NCBI GenBank assembly: GCA_015179045.1 | Contig: WHUZ01000078.1 | Span: 186,001-250,000, forward strand | Reading direction: 5' to 3' | DNA from: Kalaharituber pfeilii | Taxonomy: Eukaryota; Ascomycota; Pezizomycetes; Pezizales; Pezizaceae | DNA: 64,000 nucleotides | Shown: piece by piece, positions 63,546 to 64,000 of the stretch | Layout of the letters: every line of letters starts with the position of its first letter | Numbering within the stretch: the stretch's first letter is position 1 | The notes under the pieces: generated by a model | The model's input: the letters and a program-made list of their open reading frames with translations, nothing else | Databases searched by the model: none | What the model was told of the DNA's origin: nothing | Position numbers and translations under genes: made by a program

Positions 63546-64000
63546 CGCCCCCCCAGAACGAAAGCTTAGATTGCTGGAGAAGTGGCAATACGTTGTGGCG
63601 AGAGAAATAACGGGGGCCCCATGGGGGACGAGACGGGACGTGGTGGAAGGGCTAACTAACCTGGAATCTGTCGAGACGTTCGTGTATGGAGAGGCAGACA
63701 GGGTAGAAGCCCGAACACTGAGGTTTGAAGAAGAGCCAGTCAGAAGACCACAGCCAGATACCAGATACCTGAGGGGGTCGCTGGAGCATAAAGACCCCCT
63801 TCCTCTCTATGTACACCCGATACATCCATCTGACTTAGGTAGGGAGGAGTGGGAGAGGCTAATAGCCAAGGAGGAAGATGAAGGGTGGACAAGCATTTAC
63901 ACAGATGGAAGTAGAATGGAGGACAAGACGGGCACTGGAGTGCATCAGACCGGGAAAGACACATCAATATACCTGGGAGAAAGATGCACGGTCAATGATG

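Larger units (their letters stand above)
55301..64000 (+). mobile_element. LINE-A copy split by a MULE and by Copia 2
   Basis: Plus-strand ORF2 pieces join once two insertions are removed. 55301-55548 holds the RT catalytic motif SYVDDFHSV and FELDPQKAETIIIGF. 58416-58594 holds LKFDDHFNRRLHLGK and TGIARNIATWGCWAWAR. 63551-64000 holds EKWQYVVAREITGAPWG, then HPSDLGREEWERLIAKEEDE and the start of RNase H (YTDGSRMEDKTGTG, GERCTVND). It continues past the window. This gives the RT-to-RNase H linker, which is absent in the shorter copies. Confidence 0.9.

Noticed and set aside
1..64000. tRNA, rRNA or telomere repeats
   Set aside because: No cloverleaf with B-box GGTTCGANNCC, no rRNA core words and no TTAGGG array was seen. 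GGGCTCATAACC occurs only as the Copia primer sites.

Overview
The window looks like a transposon-saturated stretch of a filamentous ascomycete genome, most likely a Pezizomycete such as a truffle or morel relative. The support is 55-98 nt GT-AG introns, an ITR1-type sugar/inositol transporter, Tad-like LINEs that carry RNase H, and patatin-like proteins of a fungal type. The taxonomic placement is inference. No rRNA, tRNA, CRISPR or bacterial-style operon was seen.

Layout. 1-3265: one host gene, an MFS transporter (1476-3265) with a one-base frameshift. 3266-9780: mostly non-coding DNA with very short retroelement tails and a TIR DNA transposon (7868-9734). 9780-35515: three copies of a large patatin gene family. 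Copy 2 (18838-23697, +) is intact by my splice model and encodes 1380 aa: acidic N-terminus, B-box-like zinc finger, P-loop GTPase, RING finger and patatin phospholipase. Copy 1 (10342-15157, +) lacks the GTPase half and the patatin catalytic Asp. Copy 3 (25807-29889, -) lies in the right arm of a large inverted duplication (left arm 15860-22325, right arm 25807-35515) and is broken by nonsense, frameshift and insertions. 35515-64000: nested mobile elements. These include two intact Copia elements (38388-43603 and 58595-63545, each with identical LTRs and a 5-bp target duplication), three solo LTRs, a MULE with a 9-bp target duplication (55549-58406), a foldback element, several LINEs and tandem arrays.

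Retroelement tails. More than twenty insertions end in one of three related 3' tails followed by poly(A). Tail A has a stem-loop with the core CTCGCCATAGCCC...GGGCGGCATGCGAGTAATGA. Tail B has the core GCCATAGGCTGGTAGCCTGTATGC then GGGGTTACGTGA. Tail C has GGGACCCTGCCATGGC followed by AAGCGGGGTTAYGTGA. Most are flanked by target-site duplications (TSDs) of 9-16 bp. They range from about 50-70 bp tail-only insertions, through elements that carry only ORF1, to longer 5'-truncated LINEs with the end of the reverse transcriptase plus RNase H.

How the parts fit. The only plausibly functional host genes are the transporter (if its frameshift is an assembly error) and patatin copy 2. The two Copia elements look recent. 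The LINE machinery has repeatedly pasted tails into the patatin copies, into introns and into other LINEs, so relative insertion order can be read from the nesting.
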